Source: Orbilia blumenaviensis (taxonomy: Eukaryota; Ascomycota; Orbiliomycetes; Orbiliales; Orbiliaceae). From it: 64,000 bases of DNA. The notes beneath the pieces are model-generated. The model did no database searches, was not told the DNA's origin, and worked only from the letters and a program-made list of their open reading frames with translations. The DNA is taken from contig JAVHNS010000007.1 of assembly GCA_036872755.1 (NCBI GenBank), positions 620,001 to 684,000 on the forward strand, in the 5' to 3' direction. This document shows, piece after piece, positions 60,559-64,000 of this stretch (position 1 is its first letter; the number at the start of each line of letters is the position of its first letter). Both the position numbers and the translations under genes were made by a program.

Positions 60559-62768
60559 TGGGTTAAAGGTTCCTATCCGTCCGATGTCGTTATTAACCAA
60601 GACCCGCAAGGTTTATGTGTTGTTTGCAAGCAAGTTTGAGCGGACGGTTTGATTGAATTGATTGAATTTATTGTAATTGATTTGATTGTAATTGATTGAT
60701 TGATTTTGATTGACTGAAGTTAACGGTTGATTTGGTTAAGAATCGTTGGATTGAGGTGGATAATTATTATCTGGTCGGGGGGCACACGAGGGCGTTTTAG
60801 TGAATACGCTGCCGATAGTAATATATAATATATTCAGGCTGAGCTGAGGGGAGTCGCTGGACTTAAGTTAGGAGATACCGTACATACCATTAGAAATTGC
60901 TGGTGGTGATGACTTCACACAGGCCGGCTCCACGGATATATATCAAACTGCTCAGGACATCCATCTAGTCGTAGGTCACTAACACGGACCAGACTAGCTT
61001 CGAACACGCAAGGTCGTCAAGTTCAGGTGGGCTGCAATTATTAACATTTCCCAACTCCCAGGGCTAAGTTACATGTCCTGTGCCTACATCTGTAAGTACC
61101 GGGGGGTCATCCCCGGAATGCGAAAAAGAAAACATGGCCACCCCTCAAAAGCAACCACTTAAAACAGAACAAACTTTTTTTGGCTGACAGTCCCTTTAGT
61201 TCGTTCTGCTAAATGCAAAAAGAGGCGCTGATTGAAAACGGGTTAGTGCCGGTCTGGGTCAGGTCAGTCCGTTCCCTTCGAGATAGATAGGTGGATAGGC
61301 CCGCCCGATCTCTAAAAAAAAAAAAAAAAAAGGAAAGAGAAAGGAAAAGGAAGACAAAGTCATGCTTGCTTGCTATTATTGCTGATTCGTCCTCTCCTCC
61401 TTCTTCAGTTGCATTGGATACACACAGGCCCAATCAGGATCGCTTCGCTCCCACGCAAGGTGGATCTTCCTATTGAAGAGATTGATTGGGAGATGTCTAT
61501 CTCAAATCGAGGAACAAAAAAAGAAGAGTGAGCTGGTAGATCTCCAAATATCCCGGCCTTAACGCTGATTGGCGGCCTCTTTTCGTTATTTTTTAGTTTT
61601 TCTCATCTTTTTCCGCCGCCTGGCCGCTTCGAAATCTTCATTCATACCGCTTCGTATGTAATGTGTGTAATATGACCTCTTTTTTGTTGCAACCATGTTA
61701 AACTCTGGCTTGACTTGTATGAACCCAAGCTGAGAGAAATAATCCCAAGCGGAAACCTGAGAGTTTCAGAGCATAATAATCCCACATCGGCGGCCGGAGT
61801 TCACGACGAACACGGTAATTATGGACGAGCGCCCCCCGGAGGGTAGCAAGGACAAACGTTGCGTTTCTCGCTGAACTTCCCAGTTCAATCGGTTGCAAGT
61901 TTGCAAGGTCATTTTCTGATCATTTCTCGTTCGATGAGACCTGACTGCCTCCTCGTGCCAGTCAAAGTCAGTGCTAATCAATCCTATCGCGAATATGTAT
62001 AATTAGCCCACACACATAGCCCATAGCGAGGGCCTGTTAATAACTTAGCCCATCTCTGAGGCAGGAGTTGGATGGAGGTGTGGTCCGAATGGGAAGTCAA
62101 AGTGGATATTGGATTAGTTTCCATGCCGTGCCGTGGGGATTCTAACCGACCGGGGTCGAGGAAGGGATTGGGGGTGAAGGTCTGGAATGCCCTCTTTCTT
62201 CTCCTTATTTCCTCACAAAAGAGATCATGCTGCTGCAACTAGCAGCCTCCAAAGGCTCCCTTGGCTGGCTGGTTTGACCCTGGCCAAGTTACGCACTTCG
62301 AGGTCTTGAGACACTCGCACATTAGTTCACCTCCAAGCAAATCATCCACTACTTCGAGGCGGTGGTCAACGTGCATAAAAAACGATACACTGACTAAGGC
62401 GTAAGAAAGCGCTGCTTTGGTACAGGTACTGAACTTGTACATATATCCCATCGGCTTCCTACGCAGAAAATGTAACTTCCGGCATATCCAAGCCTCCTCC
62501 TTACGTTCCTTGACTTCCGGTCAGGTACATTTTGATCCTCGAAAAACTGGGTCAAGCTACTGCTTGTGGTCATCTCGTTCCGTCCTGGATAGCTGCCTCA
62601 GAGATATGACCAATCTCGAATGCCACAAGTGGGACAGGGCGCGCGACATGGTTAAAGATGCTTGGACGGACATGTACATAATAAGATGTAGTAAGGGTTG
62701 GGCTTGCGTGTGTGTGAAGTCGAAAAAATCAAAATCGAAAAAATCAAATAAAAAGCCACTAACGACAA

Positions 62769-62772
<4 letters not shown>

Positions 62773-62814
<42 letters not shown>
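62773..62814 (+). repeat. A42 homopolymer
   Basis: An uninterrupted run of 42 A, the longest in the window, preceded by a tandem of TCGAAAAAATCAAAA-like units (62718-62750). Confidence 0.8.
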
Positions 62815-62815
<1 letters not shown>

Positions 62816-64000
62816 AGAGATGGGTTTTTAGGAAATCTTCCCACAGACCCTGTTTCTGGAAAAAGCAGGATACATACGCCTTGCTTGCTTGCTTTCTTGC
62901 AACAAGAGTCTTGTCAAGTATCAGACCAATCGTCTTCAGTCGGCAATATCAGCTTCTGTCGCTGTTAATTCTGTGTCCAGCCCCGGACATGCTGAGTTGG
63001 TTAGGTGTGATATCGAACTTCACTCTCGATTCGCCAAGTAACGCAATAACCCCAAACAGGGGAGGGAAAATACATCCATAACTTGGAGAAAAAAAGTAAG
63101 TTATTACTCGTGAGCTGCTGTGAAGGCACTCGCCAGGGAAGGATGCGCTCTCCGCTGTGTGTGTGTCATGATGCTTGCGTGTGGGAACCCAAGGGAGCCA
63201 CGGCCGCCAAATCAGACAACGTTCTCTTGTCGATGGCGGGGGAACAAAATACGAATGCAAAGGAGACATTAAGGAAAATAAGAAAAGAAAATGGAAGCAG
63301 GGTAACGAAACCATACAGAGAAGGAAAACCAGCTTTTTGATGGAGCTAAAAGCGACATTTTGTTGCAGTTGTGTGGGTAGGTACATTGCACATATTACGG
63401 ATCGAACATGTAATGTTGAGCGCTCGTCGACGACGACTGAAAAAATGCAAGCATGTTGCTCCTCGTCAATACAGGGGTGAAATTTTACCTTTCTAGCCTT
63501 TCTGTCTCATGCAACTTCCAATGCACCCTTGGCGGTGGATGGACACACAATGCTCACAAGCGAAAAGGCCGTCTAGCCTCCTTTGAAGGGCAAAAAAGGA
63601 GAGAAGGAAAAGGCATGGGGGTATGATGATGATGCATAACTTTTGCCTTGAACTCCTCTAAGCTTTTTTCGATCGTGCAGGGCAGCAAAAGACCCGACCA
63701 AAATACCCACTAACGCAGACATTATTACTGGAGCGAGCAAGTTACAGGACCAGAGGATGGATTGCAAGGGGGTCCTCACTCGTGATTTAGGGAGCAACAA
63801 AAGAGGCCGAACAAATTTGCTTGCAATTTCAGGTTTAGGAGCCTGGCCGCTTTCCGTCGTTCAGGCCGAGACGACATCGATGCGGATAGAAGGAATGTGG
63901 AACGAAACCCCAACAGTCAATGACCCCTCTTAGGAAAACAGTGTGAGAATAGGGCGAATAGGATCCGGCCGTAGCAGCCATCCGGCCAATAGCCTGTTGG

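Larger units (their letters stand above)
59784..64000. other. 4.2-kb gene-poor block at the window end
   Basis: Upstream region of the Clg1-like gene, then DNA with no supported gene on either strand. It holds GATTGATT-like repeats (60647-60712), a G18 run at 60541-60558, an A17 run near 61315-61331 and an A42 run at 62773-62814. Confidence 0.5.

Overview
The window comes from the nuclear genome of a filamentous ascomycete (Pezizomycotina). The coding genes have many short introns with GTRHGT donors and CTAAC-type branch points. The proteins have fungal architectures: an Mvp1 sorting nexin, Edc3, Pub1, a Clg1/Pho80-type cyclin and an external alternative NADH dehydrogenase. Gaps of 2-7 kb, rich in homopolymers, lie between the genes, with no transposase, reverse transcriptase or CRISPR array. 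An early-diverging class such as Orbiliomycetes or Pezizomycetes is a guess from style, not something the sequence proves.

Layout. 1-959 is the 3' end of CAND1/TIP120 (+). 2807-3418 (-) is a small GATase-like protein. 4928-5085 (-) is a tRNA-Cys(GCA) gene with two interruptions. 6954-10063 (+) is CDC48. 11033-13409 (+) is a BTB/POZ-like gene broken by a one-base frameshift in a run of nine G. 14025-15880 (+) is a putative Mediator tail subunit (MED2-like). 16663-20230 (-) is eIF2B delta (GCD2), with a long acidic N-terminal extension and an in-frame open extension beyond its TAG. 22608-25455 (-) is MVP1. 27428-30181 (-) is EDC3, divergent from PIF1 (31167-34327, +). 36799-39542 (+) is NDE1-like. 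46201-48014 (+) is PUB1/TIA1-like. 51099-53142 (-) is a double-hotdog acyl-CoA thioesterase. 57750-59783 (-) is a Clg1-like cyclin. The last 4.2 kb has no gene I can support.

The genes are ordinary housekeeping functions with no shared pathway: protein quality control (CAND1, CDC48), translation and mRNA fate (GCD2, EDC3, PUB1), membrane traffic (MVP1), genome maintenance (PIF1) and respiration (NDE1). The two strongest oddities are the tRNA-Cys gene and GCD2. The tRNA-Cys gene carries a 72-nt insert in the D-stem that has every hallmark of a spliceosomal intron, in addition to a conventional anticodon-loop intron. The GCD2 locus has possible PP1-docking motifs (SILK and KVRF) at either end of an enlarged reading frame.

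Exon boundaries were set by hand from splice signals, reading frame and family conservation. The first introns of MVP1 and of the thioesterase, and the second of the MED2-like gene, are the least certain.
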